Positions 1-9,468 of a stretch of DNA of 64,000 nucleotides are shown here, one piece after another. The DNA lies in contig NZ_SETE01000001.1 of NCBI RefSeq assembly GCF_004152935.1, positions 310,001 through 374,000 on the forward strand, given 5' to 3'. A program made the translations under genes and the position numbers. This DNA comes from Brumimicrobium glaciale. Lineage in GTDB: Bacteria; Bacteroidota; Bacteroidia; Flavobacteriales_D; Crocinitomicaceae. A model generated the notes under the pieces. The model was not told the DNA's origin and did not search any database. It saw only the letters and a list, made by a program, of their open reading frames with translations. Position 1 is the first letter of the stretch. The number at the start of each line of letters is the position of its first letter.

Positions 1-2
1 TT

Positions 3-1847
3 GATCGTAAGAAGGAAAAACGCCAAGCTGCAATGGATGGTCGTATGGAAATTGGATTTTCTGCTTTGTCCATTACTTTAGTGGATATCGTAGTTTTCGT
101 TCCAATTTTATTCCTTCAGGTTTTCGTTGCGGATATGTTAAAGCAGTTTTCTGTCGTAATTATCACCTCCACCTTAACGAGTTTACTGGTCGGATTTACC
201 TTAACCCCTTGGCTCGCATCAAGAGTTGGGAAGAAAGAAGATTTACAACCGACGAATTTTTTCAATAAATTTCTATTGTGGTTTGAATTTCAATTGGATC
301 ATTTACAAGAAATGTACGGCCGTCAATTGAAATGGGTTCTGAATCACAAATTGATTTTTGTAGGATTTGTACTTGCTCTTTTCGCTTTGACAGGAGTCAT
401 CATGAAACAAGGAATTATTGGGAAAGAATTAATCGCTACTGGAGATCAAGGGAAATTCTTGCTCGGTTTGGAATTCGATAAAAACACTTCCATTCATTAC
501 AACAATAAAGCAGCTTTAGAAGTCGAGGATTTCATATTACAACAAGATGAAATTGAAAGTTTATTCAGTAATGTCGGTGGACCAAGTACAGGGATTGGAA
601 GTCTTGGAGTAGGTTCAGCTTATCGAACAGAAATGACGATTCAACTGAATGAAAAAGTAGGAGATATTTCAACTGAATCCTATATGCGACAGTTGAGAAC
701 AGAATTGGAATCGCGTTATACTGGAATTAAATATTCTGTGATTGCAATGGGATTAGTTCCTCGAACAGCACCAATTGAAATAACTTTAAGTGGAGTTGAT
801 GTTGATTTAGTGATGGAAACCGCAAATGGTTTACAAAAAGTCTTAGAGGACATTCCAGGAACAGATAATATTTTACTTTCTGTGGAAGAAGGAAGTCCAG
901 AATACCGAGTGATTCCAGATAAAAATCTCATGCAACGTTTTGGATTAACGACGGCCTATGTTGGAATGAGTTTAAGAACTTCATTCAACGGAAATGACGA
1001 TGCTTCAATAACCGACGAAGGAAATGAATATCCAGTGCGTGTTCAATTGGCGAGTTTTAATCGTGAAAACGCTACTGATGTTGAGAATTTACCGATTATA
1101 AATCCCAACGGAATAGCTTTGGAAGTGAAACAATTTGCGAAAGTAGAAAAGAACAGTTCTCCTTCCTTATTGGAACGAAAAGACAGACAACCCGCAGTTA
1201 CAATTACTGCAAATGCGCTTGGGAAACCATCAGGAACAGTTGCCGATGAGGTGGTGGCTTATGTTAAAGAACACCCGCTACCCGCTGGAATCGAAATGAC
1301 TTGGGGAAGTGATGTCAAACGTCAAAATGATAGTTTCGGAGCTTTAGGAAACGTTTTAATAATTTCTTTCTTGCTAATTTACTTAATTCTTGTGGCATTG
1401 TATGACAGTTTTGTCTATCCATTCGTGGTTTTATTCTCTATACCAGTAGCAATTATTGGAGCTTTCTTGGCCTTGAATTTATCATTAAGTCACTTGAGTT
1501 TATTTGCATTATTGGGGTTGATTATGTTGATGGGACTCGTCACCAAAAACGCCATTCTGATTGTCGATTTCACGAATCAATTAAAAGCGACAGGGAAAGA
1601 TTACAAAACAGCCTTAATTGAATCTGGAAAAGGAAGATTGCGACCAATTTTGATGACCACTTTATCCATGGTTATTGGGATGCTGCCAATTGCATTGGCA
1701 ACAGGTTCAGGAAGTGAATGGAAAAACGGATTGGCTTGGGTAATTATTGGTGGACTATTGTCTTCATTGATTCTAACAGTTTATTTAGTTCCTGTGGTTT
1801 ATGCATTTGTAGACGGAATTAAATTGAAATTTCAAAAAGATAAATAA
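3..1847 (+). CDS. RND (HAE1-type) efflux transporter, C-terminal part, cut by window start
   Basis: This is an inner-membrane pump subunit of the AcrB/MexB type, which drives drug or lipophile export with proton flow. The frame is open from base 3, so the real start lies outside the window; the first in-frame ATG at 33 is internal. Visible hallmarks are membrane helices just after the start, a large periplasmic porter region, and a final helix bundle holding GLVTKNAILIVDF and the motif around RLRPILMTT. The last codons overlap the next gene by one base (TAATG), so the two are probably co-translated. The substrate cannot be told from this half. Confidence 0.95.
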   Translation, partial: DRKKEKRQAAMDGRMEIGFSALSITLVDIVVFVPILFLQVFVADMLKQFSVVIITSTLTSLLVGFTLTPWLASRVGKKEDLQPTNFFNKFLLWFEFQLDHLQEMYGRQLKWVLNHKLIFVGFVLALFALTGVIMKQGIIGKELIATGDQGKFLLGLEFDKNTSIHYNNKAALEVEDFILQQDEIESLFSNVGGPSTGIGSLGVGSAYRTEMTIQLNEKVGDISTESYMRQLRTELESRYTGIKYSVIAMGLVPRTAPIEITLSGVDVDLVMETANGLQKVLEDIPGTDNILLSVEEGSPEYRVIPDKNLMQRFGLTTAYVGMSLRTSFNGNDDASITDEGNEYPVRVQLASFNRENATDVENLPIINPNGIALEVKQFAKVEKNSSPSLLERKDRQPAVTITANALGKPSGTVADEVVAYVKEHPLPAGIEMTWGSDVKRQNDSFGALGNVLIISFLLIYLILVALYDSFVYPFVVLFSIPVAIIGAFLALNLSLSHLSLFALLGLIMLMGLVTKNAILIVDFTNQLKATGKDYKTALIESGKGRLRPILMTTLSMVIGMLPIALATGSGSEWKNGLAWVIIGGLLSSLILTVYLVPVVYAFVDGIKLKFQKDK

Positions 1848-2287
1848 TGAAAAACGGATTAATTATCATTCTGTTCACTGTTTTTTCATTTTCCACTTTT
1901 AGTCAAAGTAATGAATATTATGACTTAAAAATGGAGGTGAAAGACTTGCGAAATAACACTGGAGTTGTTCAATTTGCGTTGTACAATAAAAACGGAAGTA
2001 TTCCTGATGAAGATTATGAGAAATATTTTAAGATAGGAAAAGCCAATATTCACAGCAATTCAGCGGAATTCACATTTAAAGCTTTGAAAGGTGGTACTTA
2101 TGCTATCAATATTTTACACGATGAAAACAAAAATGGGGAAATAGACAAAGGCTGGATTTTACCCATTGAAGGAATAGGATTTTCAAATTTCAAAAGTATT
2201 GGTTTTAGCAATCGACCGAATTTTGAAAAAGCTTCTTTTCTATTGAATAGAAATGAGGTAATCAGCATAACAGTGATCTACATGTAA
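1847..2287 (+). CDS. DUF2141 domain secreted protein
   Basis: A 146-residue protein with an N-terminal signal peptide ending near SFSTFSQS. The body matches the DUF2141 pattern: a beta-sandwich-like run with HDENKNGEIDKGW followed by PIEGIGFSNF, the typical 'HDeNgNG.lD...G.P.EG.GFSN' signature. It starts inside the stop codon of the efflux pump gene, so it belongs to that operon. The biochemical function of DUF2141 is unknown; a periplasmic or surface accessory role is inference. Family call is fairly sure, function is not. Confidence 0.85.
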   Translation: MKNGLIIILFTVFSFSTFSQSNEYYDLKMEVKDLRNNTGVVQFALYNKNGSIPDEDYEKYFKIGKANIHSNSAEFTFKALKGGTYAINILHDENKNGEIDKGWILPIEGIGFSNFKSIGFSNRPNFEKASFLLNRNEVISITVIYM

Positions 2288-2431
2288 ACATCATTAAACA
2301 TGACTTCAATCTATAAGACATTGTAAGCCATTATTTTATTGATTTATTACCACGAACATAAAAATATGAAGTGTACTTTTTAACACTTTGAGTAAACTTG
2401 TTGTTTCTTTTTTTAACCAATCACTATTGGA

Positions 2432-2460
2432 TTGCTAAATAAAAGCGGTCTCTAATTTTG
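2432..2460 (+). promoter_or_regulatory. Candidate Bacteroidota promoter for the GEVED/T9SS gene
   Basis: TTG at 2432-2434 is followed after 18 bases by TAATTTTG at 2453-2460, matching the TTG-N18/19-TAnnTTTG form. A second TAATTTTG stands at 2505-2512 but lacks a clear upstream TTG. The rest of the 362-bp gap 2288-2649 is AT-rich and shows no gene. Confidence 0.4.
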
Positions 2461-2649
2461 AAGCTTTTCTTTTTATAATATTCTTTTTTTCAATCATTAT
2501 GTACTAATTTTGCCGTTTTATTGTAAAAAACATTTAAAAAAAAGCCATAAGTAGTTTGAAATGAGAAAAGAACAATGTTTTTAATATTGTTTTTCTAACA
2601 AACCAATACAGAGCGATTTTTTAAACAAACAACTAAATATATTTATTTT

Positions 2650-5262
2650 ATGAAACAATTTACTTTTTCTTTATTTGTGGCTATGCTGCTAGGAACATTC
2701 TCAGTACAAGCACAAAGTTATTGTACGTATGGGATAAGCCCAACTTCAAATCCAGATCACTTTATTTCTCAATTTTCTACTTCTGGTGGAACAGCGAACA
2801 TTAATAATTCGAGTGTTCTATCAACAGGAGGATATGGTGACTATTCAAGTATGTCTGTACAGTCTTATATTGGCGGAACTTTTGATTATTCAATGGCATT
2901 TAATATATCTTTTTATAGTTATGGTTATGCAATTTGGATAGATTGGAACAATGACGGTACTTTTGATTTAACTGAAAGAGTTGCTGATAATGGACAATAT
3001 CAAGTTCAAGGTGTCCAAACTGGAACAATCACTGTTCCCGCAGGAACTATTGATGGCGATTACCGCATGCGTGTGGCGATGGATAACGACATTTACTCTG
3101 GAGCATCTATGCTTCCATGTAATACTGCAGGTAAAGGTGAAGCTGAAGATTATACAGTAGGAATTTACGCTTCAAATTCAACTACTTGTGATCCAATAAG
3201 CAATATCCTTGTTGCTGGAATTACCACAGACGCTGCAGATATATCTTGGACAGTTGGAGGTACAGAAACGGAATGGGACGTGATTTATGGACCAACAGGA
3301 TTTGATCCAAATTTGACAGGAACAACGGTTAATGTAACCACACTCCCACAAACAACTTTAACTATTCTAGCTTCTGATACAAAATATGATGTTTATGTAA
3401 AAGCTATTTGTGGACCTGGTGACGAAAGTTTTAATTTTGGTCCAAAAACTTTTAGAACAAAATGCTCTTCCACAACGATTCCTTATTCAATGAATTTTGA
3501 AAACGTAACTTATCCAAATATTGACCACTGTACATCACAAGAGAATGCAGGAACAGGAAATGATTGGGAAACTGCATATCATGGGAGTAATGGTTTTACA
3601 AGTAAAGTTTTGAAATATACCAGCCATCCTACTAATAATGCAAATGCTTGGTTTTATACACAAGGAATTCAATTGACTGCTGGAACGAACTATAAGATTT
3701 CCTACAAATATGGAAATAACAGTTCTAATTATTCAGAACAATTATCAGTGTTTTATGGTACAACTCCAGGTTTTGGAGATATGACAAACTTTATTGCTCA
3801 ACATAATGGAATTACTGGAGGTCAAGCAACAACTGAGATTATTGACTTTACAGTAACAACAACAGATATATATTATTTTGGTTTCAAAGCAGGTTCAGTG
3901 CTTAATCAGCTTGATTTATTCTTAGATGATATCAATATTTTTCTTGGTCCTTCATGTTTGCCACCATCAAATTTAATGGTTTCAAATGCTGGATTAACAG
4001 ATGCAGATTTAAGTTGGACAGCAGGTTCATCTGAAACAGAATGGAATGTACTTTATGGTGAAAGAGGATTTAATCCTGCAACTCAAGGAACAACTGTTAA
4101 CGTTACAGGAACTCCAGCAACAACAATTACAGGATTATTAGAAAGTACAGAATATGAATATTATGTTACCGCAGTTTGTGGCGTAAATGACATGAGTGCT
4201 AGAGTTGGATCATTCGTTTTTGAAACAACTTGTACGTCAACAACAGTTCCTTACGCAATTGATTTTGAAAGTGCTGTTCTTCCAAAACTATCTTTTTGTA
4301 CTTCAAAAGAAAATGTAGGCGGAGGAAATGAATGGAAAACACAGTATTATTATAATCATGGTTTTACTGGAAATGTACTAACTGTTGAGAATTACAATAC
4401 TGACAACTCTGCAAATGCTTGGTTCTACACACAAGGTTTGGAATTAACTGCCGGAGTAGAATATGAAATTTCTTACACTTACGGTAACACACCATCTTAT
4501 ACTGAATCAATGGAAGTTGCTTACGGAACTTCTGCTTTGGCTGCTAATATGAATACACAATTGGCTTTTTACGATTCAATTAATAGTGGTCAAGCAACAG
4601 ATACAATTCATACTTTCATGGTTCCAGCAGATGGAGTTTATTATTTTGGATTTAATGCAATTTCAGATTCTATCCAAAACCAAATTTTGTTAGACAATAT
4701 CAATATCGTTAAAAAAGAAGTTTGTGACAAGGCTACAGGAATCTTAGTAAGTGATGTTCAAAATTTACAAGCAACGATTTCATGGTCAGCTTCAGCTTCT
4801 GCAACAGCAGGTTACGAAGTTGAGGTATTTGAAGCAGGAGAAGATCCAGCAACAGCAACACCAGTAGCAACAGAAATAGTTGCTGCAGGAATTACAACAG
4901 TTACAATTACAGGATTAAACGCTGGAACGGCTTATGATGCTTATGTAATTGCTGATTGTGATCAATTAGGTACAACAATGAGTGATTCGGTGAACTTCAC
5001 TACAGGAACAGTTGGACTTGCGAGCAACGAGTTAACACAAATAACTTATTCTCCAAACCCAGTAAATTCAGTATTGAATATCACAGCAGAAAACACAATT
5101 GAATCAGTAATCGTTTACAATTTAACTGGAAAAGCAGTTTTAGAAGTAAATACAAACAACACTTCAATTTCAATAGATATGTCTTCATTATCAAATGGAA
5201 CATATTTCGTGAAAGCGAAAGTTGCGAATGCTGTTTCAACTTTTAAAGTGGTAAAGCAATAA
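2650..5262 (+). CDS. Secreted GEVED / fibronectin-type-III protein with type IX sorting domain
   Basis: An 870-residue exported protein. A signal peptide ends at VQAQ. Residues about 25-175 form a GEVED domain (IWIDWNNDGTFD ... YRMRVAMDN ... GKGEAEDYTV). Then come two repeats of a module made of an FNIII-like segment (DISWTVGGTETEWDVIYG and DLSWTAGSSETEWNVLYG) and a MAM-like jelly-roll with AWFYTQG, followed by a third FNIII. The last ~80 residues (SPNPVNSVLNI ... LSNGTYFVKAKV ... FKVVKQ) are a type A type IX secretion sorting domain. It should be surface-attached or released; an adhesive role is inference. The duplicated modules are closely similar, which suggests internal duplication. Confidence 0.9.
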   Translation: MKQFTFSLFVAMLLGTFSVQAQSYCTYGISPTSNPDHFISQFSTSGGTANINNSSVLSTGGYGDYSSMSVQSYIGGTFDYSMAFNISFYSYGYAIWIDWNNDGTFDLTERVADNGQYQVQGVQTGTITVPAGTIDGDYRMRVAMDNDIYSGASMLPCNTAGKGEAEDYTVGIYASNSTTCDPISNILVAGITTDAADISWTVGGTETEWDVIYGPTGFDPNLTGTTVNVTTLPQTTLTILASDTKYDVYVKAICGPGDESFNFGPKTFRTKCSSTTIPYSMNFENVTYPNIDHCTSQENAGTGNDWETAYHGSNGFTSKVLKYTSHPTNNANAWFYTQGIQLTAGTNYKISYKYGNNSSNYSEQLSVFYGTTPGFGDMTNFIAQHNGITGGQATTEIIDFTVTTTDIYYFGFKAGSVLNQLDLFLDDINIFLGPSCLPPSNLMVSNAGLTDADLSWTAGSSETEWNVLYGERGFNPATQGTTVNVTGTPATTITGLLESTEYEYYVTAVCGVNDMSARVGSFVFETTCTSTTVPYAIDFESAVLPKLSFCTSKENVGGGNEWKTQYYYNHGFTGNVLTVENYNTDNSANAWFYTQGLELTAGVEYEISYTYGNTPSYTESMEVAYGTSALAANMNTQLAFYDSINSGQATDTIHTFMVPADGVYYFGFNAISDSIQNQILLDNINIVKKEVCDKATGILVSDVQNLQATISWSASASATAGYEVEVFEAGEDPATATPVATEIVAAGITTVTITGLNAGTAYDAYVIADCDQLGTTMSDSVNFTTGTVGLASNELTQITYSPNPVNSVLNITAENTIESVIVYNLTGKAVLEVNTNNTSISIDMSSLSNGTYFVKAKVANAVSTFKVVKQ

Positions 5263-5315
5263 ACTGAACTAAGAATATTTGATAAAAACATAAATACCAA
5301 TTCGGTAATTAGGAG

Positions 5316-5345
5316 AAAGAGATCTAGTAATAGGTCTCTTTTTTA
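5316..5345 (+). terminator. Intrinsic terminator after the GEVED protein gene
   Basis: AAAGAGATCT (5316-5325) pairs with AGGTCTCTTT (5332-5341) with one G-U pair, around a 6-base loop, and is followed by a T-rich run. It sits about 55 bases after the stop codon. Confidence 0.75.
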
Positions 5346-5416
5346 TTTTGGGGTCGTTTGTTAATTCAAAAAAGGATTTTTGAATCAACTAACCGGGCTT
5401 TCCACTGTATCTTTTT

Positions 5417-5445
5417 GTTACCACGAGTTAAAAACTCGGGGTAAC
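5417..5445. repeat. Intergenic palindrome
   Basis: GTTACCACGAGTT (5417-5429) is the inverted copy, with one mismatch, of AACTCGGGGTAAC (5433-5445), with a 3-base spacer. It lies in the 444-bp gene-free stretch 5263-5706, which otherwise holds the terminator and the repeat at 5507-5563. Confidence 0.7.
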
Positions 5446-5506
5446 ATAAAAGGATGCCGTTACTATCCCTCGTCCAATAGAAAGATCATAATAAGCTTCC
5501 ATTTTT

Positions 5507-5563
5507 GTCTTTTCTTCTTTGCGACCTCCTGCGTTAACCTCTGCGACTTCGCGGTTGAATTTT
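5507..5563. repeat. Dispersed 'CTTTGCG...CTCTGCG...CGCGGTT' intergenic repeat
   Basis: The segment reads CTTCTTTGCGACC ... CCTCTGCGACTTCGCGGTT and belongs to the same loose family as the elements at 31413 and 32013 that flank the GxxExxY gene. Similar elements are common between genes in Bacteroidota. An open frame running across it (5380-5577) is an artefact. Confidence 0.55.
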
Positions 5564-5706
5564 CATCTGCTCAATAAATGAATGGACTGTTAATGTTAAA
5601 ACATTCTAAATCAATATTTATGAATCCTTTTTTTTAGGATAAGTTTATTCCTTTTCCTAATTTGATGCAATCAAACAAGGTTAACTAACAACATAAAAAC
5701 ACGACC

Positions 5707-6378
5707 ATGGAAACAGTACGAATATTAGACATAAAGAAAGAAACCCACGACGTAATGCACATCATTGCAGAAAAGCCAAGCAATCTATCATTTCAGCCAG
5801 GGCAAGCAACAGATGTATCCATTGCAAAACCAAAATGGGAAGATGAAAAACGCCCATTTACATTTACTTCATTACCCAAAGAAAATCAATTAGAGTTTGT
5901 GATTAAAATTTATCCAGACCACGATGGAGTGACAGATCAAATTGGGAAACTAGAACGCGGCGATTCACTAAATATCGGCGATGTTTATGGAGCAATCGAA
6001 TACAAAGAGGAAGGAATATTTATTGCTGGTGGTGCAGGAGTAACTCCTTTTATTTCAATCTTGAAAAGCTTAGATGAAGAAAATAAAATTGGAAACAATA
6101 AACTCATCTTTGGTAATAAAAAGTACGAGGATATCATTCACCGTGAGTGCTTCGAGAAGCTTTTAGGCAAAAATATGATTAACGTTCTTTCAGATGAAGA
6201 AAGGACAGGCTGCGAAAAAGGATTCATCAATAAAGAAATCATCAAAAAAGCGCAAGAAGAAGGAAAGAACCAATACATCTATTTGTGTGGACCACCGAAA
6301 ATGATGGAATCAGTTTTAAGGGAATTGAAAGAGTTGGGTGTGGAGGAAAAGTATATTGTGAAGGAAGATTTTGGGTAG
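5707..6378 (+). CDS. Ferredoxin-NADP reductase-like flavoprotein
   Basis: A 223-residue soluble oxidoreductase of the FNR superfamily, expected to move electrons between NAD(P)H and a flavin or acceptor. The FAD-binding motif RPFTFTS is at residues 49-55, the nucleotide-binding GGAGVTPF lies near residue 110, and the C-terminal CGPPKMM motif near residue 197. There is no 2Fe-2S cysteine set and no transmembrane segment, so it is the bare FAD/NAD module. It stands alone, with a terminator behind it, so its partner is unknown. The first ATG gives the normal family N-terminus. Confidence 0.85.
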   Translation: METVRILDIKKETHDVMHIIAEKPSNLSFQPGQATDVSIAKPKWEDEKRPFTFTSLPKENQLEFVIKIYPDHDGVTDQIGKLERGDSLNIGDVYGAIEYKEEGIFIAGGAGVTPFISILKSLDEENKIGNNKLIFGNKKYEDIIHRECFEKLLGKNMINVLSDEERTGCEKGFINKEIIKKAQEEGKNQYIYLCGPPKMMESVLRELKELGVEEKYIVKEDFG

Positions 6379-6404
6379 GATTAGTTGGTCGAAATGTTTT
6401 AATA

Positions 6405-6441
6405 AAAAATGTCAAGTGGATTTTCTGCTTGACTTTTTTTT
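6405..6441 (+). terminator. Intrinsic terminator after the FNR-like gene
   Basis: GTCAAG (6411-6416) pairs with CTTGAC (6428-6433) and is followed directly by eight T. It is preceded by an A-run, 27 bases after the stop. Confidence 0.65.
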
Positions 6442-6555
6442 GGTTTTAGAATTTAAAATTTTTTACATTTCCTTATTTTTGTTTACAAACAATTAAAAAC
6501 CCGTGTTAATTAGCATTCTGAGATCCGTGCCATCTGCGTTCCATTACGACGTGTA

Positions 6556-6750
6556 AGTTACCACATCGATCATTTAACCGAGTTTTGTAGCTGCGGTGAT
6601 GAAAATAAAACCTTTTTTGATTACGATAAATATGACCGAAATCAAACACCTATTTTATGTGAATGTAAATTCGTTTTCAATGGAAATAACTTTGAATTGG
6701 TTAAAGACAGCTGGGAGAAAATTAGAAATGAAGACCAAAAACAAGAATAG
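6556..6750 (+). pseudogene. C-terminal remnant of a Cys-rich (zinc-ribbon-like) protein
   Basis: No start codon is present, but the frame ending in TAG at 6748-6750 reads as real protein: HLTEFCSCGDENKTFFDYDK, then YDRNQTPILCECKFVFNG, then a charged helix ending EDQKQE. The paired CxC motifs (CSC and CEC) suggest a small metal-binding fold. The frame is entered straight from a dispersed repeat (about 6520-6550), so the 5' part was probably lost when the repeat arrived. The parent family is not recognised. The stretch 6379-6805 otherwise holds two hairpins only. Confidence 0.5.
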
Positions 6751-6779
6751 CCAAACAGTTTGAAGTGCTTGGCTATTCT
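6744..6779. terminator. Hairpin, possible bidirectional terminator
   Basis: AGAATAGCCAA (6744-6754) is the exact inverted copy of TTGGCTATTCT (6769-6779), an 11-bp stem with a 14-base loop. It overlaps the end of the remnant gene and lies between it and the converging gene that ends at 6806. Confidence 0.5.
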
Positions 6780-6805
6780 AGGAATATATTTGATTATCGA
6801 ATCAA

Positions 6806-8398
6806 TTAATATTCAATCGTATTAAACTTATACCTCTTCGCTTGGATTCCTTGCATTTGAGAAATGATTATCATTCCGTTTGGTGAAGTAAAAAACATTG
6901 ATGGATTTACTGCCATCGGGAAAGCATTTGGTTTTTGGATACTGTATAAAGGCAAAGAATTAAAAGATCTTTCGGCATATTCATGTTGCCCGTTACTATT
7001 GATAACAGTTAATAAAGTAGGATACAAAGCTTCCTTTCCAAACAGGTTATCGATGTTGGTTTTATTTCTATCTCTGTCTATCCAAAAGCGAAACCTTTGT
7101 AATGGAGCCTCTAAAAATATATCCATATAATTCCAAACGATAAAAAGTTTATCCTCTTTTAAGTGATAAGCAAACGAACCAAAACCGATGTCAGGATCTA
7201 AAGTTTTCTCCTCTTGCTTTTTCTCAATTACTTGATTCCACAATCTATTTCCATTTTGGTCAAAGGAGATTGCAAAAGCATTTCCATGAAAGATTTCATA
7301 TTGATAAGTTGGTGGTTGATTCTGACCAATTGCAGTTTTGGATATTCTTTTCTCTTCTGTTAGTAAAATTACTCCACCATCTGGCTTCATTAAAACATCC
7401 TTGAATAGATAATTATCTAGAGCATAACCTTCCTTATTCGCATTGTTTTCAGAAACAACCCTGCTAAGCATTTCAGCACCTAATGGCTCAACTTTATTCT
7501 GAATTATTTTACCTGTTTTATCAGATTGAAAAAACCATGTTCCTTGCCAATCGGTAGCTCTTCCTCCCAGTGGAAATAACATTCCGCTCATTAATAAATT
7601 TCCTTTTGGATTGATAAACATTTTCTTATCGCCTAAAGCATATTCATTTAATTCAATATTCGTCACCTCAGAAAAATCTTTTCCAGCAGTTATTAAATTA
7701 TAAATGTGTTCCTTATTGGAGATTTTAATATCCTTTAAAAGGTAAGCGATTCCGTTATTGTCAAGAATAATATCATTAACAGGATAACGTTCCGCTTCAT
7801 TTTCGAGCGTTAAATCTTGTTGCCAAATGGAAGAAAAATCCGCAGTATTGAAAACTTGCAAGCGCACTTCTTCACTGGCTTTCTTTGTAAAAGGCTTTTG
7901 AGTTAATACCAATAATTTACTTCCATCTGGAGAAAAACTAAAGGTATAATGCGCACTTTTCATTTGACTTTTAGAATACTCGGTCTCTAAAGTGATGAAG
8001 CTTTCAGCAACCGTTCCGTCTTCTAAAACTTCTTTAATTAAAAATGAATTTTCTTGTTTGTCTTTGTTCCAACCTTCTAAAAAGATATAAATCTTTCCGT
8101 TTTTCATTTCTGTATAACGGTGCAATTGAGAATCAAAAAAAGTACCAGATGTAGATTGAATATTTGTAGTAAAAAGTAATTTCAATGCTGGAGAATATTT
8201 CTCTAATGCGATTGTTGCATTGTTCACGGGTCCAAATTCACGCAGTAAGTAATAACCCGTTTCATCTTCCCCTAAAACTTTTGTCCATTGGGCATTTTGA
8301 ATTTCATTTGTGTATTCTTCAGTACTGCTAACAGTAACTTTTTGCGCATAAAGCATAGAAAAACATGAACTTAATGCGATTAAAAATATTCGTTTCAT
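6806..8398 (-). CDS. Secreted protein of unknown function, beta-propeller-like
   Basis: I chose the ATG at 8398 because it opens directly on a signal peptide (MKRIFLIALSSCFSMLYAQ); the longer frame from 8458 adds a 20-residue tail that does not look like a leader. The mature part of about 510 residues is rich in short strand-turn blocks such as FSPDGSKLLVLTQ, GKIYIFLEG and DKLFIVWNYMD, as in secreted beta-propellers. It loosely resembles the protein at 39136-40605 in length, signal peptide and repeated 'KI/LFIVWNY'-type strands. No catalytic motif is visible. No pathway can be assigned. Confidence 0.7.
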   Translation of the reverse strand: MKRIFLIALSSCFSMLYAQKVTVSSTEEYTNEIQNAQWTKVLGEDETGYYLLREFGPVNNATIALEKYSPALKLLFTTNIQSTSGTFFDSQLHRYTEMKNGKIYIFLEGWNKDKQENSFLIKEVLEDGTVAESFITLETEYSKSQMKSAHYTFSFSPDGSKLLVLTQKPFTKKASEEVRLQVFNTADFSSIWQQDLTLENEAERYPVNDIILDNNGIAYLLKDIKISNKEHIYNLITAGKDFSEVTNIELNEYALGDKKMFINPKGNLLMSGMLFPLGGRATDWQGTWFFQSDKTGKIIQNKVEPLGAEMLSRVVSENNANKEGYALDNYLFKDVLMKPDGGVILLTEEKRISKTAIGQNQPPTYQYEIFHGNAFAISFDQNGNRLWNQVIEKKQEEKTLDPDIGFGSFAYHLKEDKLFIVWNYMDIFLEAPLQRFRFWIDRDRNKTNIDNLFGKEALYPTLLTVINSNGQHEYAERSFNSLPLYSIQKPNAFPMAVNPSMFFTSPNGMIIISQMQGIQAKRYKFNTIEY

Positions 8399-8551
8399 AA
8401 TAGATTTCTTTTTTATGTAATAGATAAAGGAGTATTCAAAGTAAGAATTCTGACCCAAAATATATGGATCAGAACTCTAAATTATTTGGTTAATCTAATT
8501 GATTGAAGACGCAAATGGAACGCAGTCTTTGACGTTTAGTTTTCAAAAGAA

Positions 8552-9238
8552 TTATTGAGCAGCAGCCCATGCATTATATTCCTTAATCACTTCAAAAGCG
8601 TTCAAAAAAGTATATCCTTTTTCTTTATCTGCTACTTTTTGAGCCATTTCAGCATTGTCTTCAATTAGCGGCGGCATTTTTTTCTTAAATGACAAACCTA
8701 ACATGCTAAATTCGATAGGATCAGTAGGTTCTTTCGCTACAACTAAATTGATAATGTATCTTCTTGCATCAAAAGCTTGCCATGTTTCACCACTTTGTCT
8801 TGACAACATTGAGTAATTTTCAACAGTTGAATACCATTCATATAAACGAATTGCACCATCTTCAACTACTAAATTAAAGTTGGCTTTTTTAAACATTCCA
8901 CCACTGTAATTAATTGATTCATAAACTTTGTCAGCGATTTTATAACCTTTGATATCGTCTGGTTTATATTTCTCAGTTGGTTTTCTGTCTGTTTCTTTTA
9001 AATAAAATTCAACTCTGTTTTGGTTACTTGAACCAATTCCAGCTCCTGAACATCTTGAGTCTGCTTCTATAAATCCTTGGATTGTATCGCCATCTAATTT
9101 AATGATGTAACCAGGATATTTTTTTCCAACTTGGTAGATTTCCGGACTCCAATCTGCCATAGAATTGTTCTCTTCATTTTGAGAAGTAGCAGTCAACGAT
9201 GCAGCAAGTGCAATGGATAAGATAATAATTTTCTTCAT
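8552..9238 (-). CDS. Small secreted protein, unknown function
   Basis: Start set at the ATG at 9238, where a clean signal peptide (MKKIIILSIALAASLTATSQ) begins; the frame from 9262 adds eight residues without leader features. The mature part holds a short strand set with KLDGDTIQGFIEAD, a pattern seen in many secreted Bacteroidota proteins of unknown role, and a C-terminal helix ending KEYNAWAAAQ. A good promoter lies 125 bases upstream, so it is likely transcribed alone. Function unknown. Confidence 0.7.
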   Translation of the reverse strand: MKKIIILSIALAASLTATSQNEENNSMADWSPEIYQVGKKYPGYIIKLDGDTIQGFIEADSRCSGAGIGSSNQNRVEFYLKETDRKPTEKYKPDDIKGYKIADKVYESINYSGGMFKKANFNLVVEDGAIRLYEWYSTVENYSMLSRQSGETWQAFDARRYIINLVVAKEPTDPIEFSMLGLSFKKKMPPLIEDNAEMAQKVADKEKGYTFLNAFEVIKEYNAWAAAQ

Positions 9239-9362
9239 AGTGTTTTGCTTTTTTGTGGACATATACTTTTGGTCAGTATGTAGTTCACTTACTTGGTTTT
9301 TTAGTAAAATTTCTGATGTGATTTTATATCAGAATATTGAAAATTTTTTTCAATATTGAATG

Positions 9363-9391
9363 CAAATATACACAAAACGTGCCAGTTACAA
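9363..9391 (-). promoter_or_regulatory. Promoter for the gene starting at 9238
   Basis: On the minus strand TTG (9391-9389) is followed after 18 bases by TATATTTG (9370-9363), a full match to the Bacteroidota -33/-7 pattern. Confidence 0.65.
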
Positions 9392-9468
9392 TAATGTTTC
9401 AATATGTTAGAATTTAAGGGTTTCTGATCGTTGAATGAGCATTTTTTATTGTCAAAAATCAGCTATTT

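Noticed and set aside
5380-5577. 65-codon frame starting with TTG
   Set aside because: It runs through a palindrome and a dispersed intergenic repeat, has unlikely composition and no family features.
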